Source of the DNA: Candidatus Elulimicrobium sp.
GTDB taxonomy: Bacteria; Patescibacteriota; Minisyncoccia; Moranbacterales; UBA9337
Length of the DNA stretch: 12,988 bases
Reading direction: 5' to 3'
NCBI GenBank assembly: GCA_020722485.1
Contig: DYKS01000004.1
Coordinates: forward strand, 13,004 to 25,991
Shown: one piece after another, positions 12,910 to 12,988 of the stretch
How positions within the stretch are numbered: position 1 is the first letter of the stretch
Layout of the letters: the number at the start of each line of letters is the position of its first letter
The notes under the pieces: model-generated
Told to the model about the DNA's origin: nothing
The model's input: the letters and a program-made list of their open reading frames with translations, nothing else
Database searches by the model: none
Position numbers and translations under genes: made by a program

Positions 12910-12923
12910 AAATGTAACATAAA
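12902..12923. repeat. Perfect 11-base tandem repeat, two copies
   Basis: TGTAACATAAA occurs twice with no spacer at 12902-12912 and 12913-12923. GTTACA at 12931-12936 is the reverse complement of its first six bases, so the second copy also forms an inverted repeat with a 12-base spacer. The arrangement resembles clustered binding sites for a DNA-binding regulator between divergent promoters; no known operator is recognised. Confidence 0.6.
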
Positions 12924-12952
12924 GAAATAAGTTACAGAAAAACAAAAATAAA

Positions 12953-12988
12953 ATGGATAGTTTGCGCAAAAGAAAAAAAAATAAAATC
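12953..12988 (+). CDS. Possible start of a divergent gene, cut by window edge
   Basis: From ATG 12953 the plus strand is open for 12 codons to the window end and would encode MDSLRKRKKNKI, a strongly basic start. It might be the cytoplasmic N-terminus of a membrane protein or a nucleic-acid-binding protein, but no family can be named from 12 residues. There is no Shine-Dalgarno sequence ahead of it, though most genes here also lack one. Codons four to six form a perfect ten-base palindrome, TTTGCGCAAA. An open frame of this length can easily occur by chance. Confidence 0.25.
   Translation, partial: MDSLRKRKKNKI

Larger units (their letters stand above)
12728..12952. other. AT-rich intergenic control region upstream of rpsL
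   Basis: This 225-base non-coding stretch holds the rpsL promoter, a small 5' hairpin, a perfect 11-base tandem repeat, and possibly a plus-strand promoter for a divergent gene. Its minus-strand leader to rpsL is very U-rich. I see no tRNA, transposon end or long inverted repeat. Confidence 0.6.

Overview
The window is a stretch of bacterial chromosome holding the str, S10 and first part of the spc ribosomal-protein operons, all read from the minus strand. In order of transcription (right to left) the genes are rpsL, rpsG, fusA, tuf, rpsJ, rplC, rplD, rplW, rplB, rpsS, rplV, rpsC, rplP, rpmC, rpsQ, rplN, rplX, rplE, rpsN, rpsH, rplF. That is 21 intact genes in the classical bacterial order. 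No ribosomal gene expected between rpsL and rplF is missing and no foreign gene is inserted. The cluster is cut after rplF, where rplR would normally follow.

The DNA is clearly AT-rich, and lysine-rich proteins are encoded mostly with A/T-ending codons. Several proteins point to a Candidatus Patescibacteria (CPR) member, probably Parcubacteria-like: a 13-residue insertion in S12 between the PAL and KRGVC segments, a zinc-ribbon S14, a compact L3, and Lys-rich extensions on L23, L22 and S19. This is judged from recalled family resemblance, not from a search. No in-frame UGA interrupts any gene, so the standard bacterial code fits.

Region by region: 12728-12952 is the divergent control region with a strong sigma70-type promoter for rpsL, and there may be a plus-strand gene start at 12953. 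11729-12727 holds rpsG and rpsL, and fusA follows at 9635-11728. 9433-9634 is a 202-base gap with a second promoter and a structured leader for tuf. 8160-8241 (tuf-rpsJ) is almost filled by a 23-pair stem-loop. 7689-7820 (rpsJ-rplC) folds by hand into three hairpins, the last terminator-like. From rplC to rplF the genes are tightly packed, with gaps mostly under 50 bases (101 at rplV-rpsS, 78 at rpsH-rplF).

Together the genes supply elongation factors EF-G and EF-Tu and the early- and late-assembling proteins of both ribosomal subunits. The two RNA structures flanking rpsJ are the best candidates for something undescribed. They look like cis-acting leaders or processing sites that could set tuf, rpsJ and the rest of the S10 operon at different levels. 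Recognisable Shine-Dalgarno sequences are absent upstream of nearly all genes; rplB is the one clear exception.
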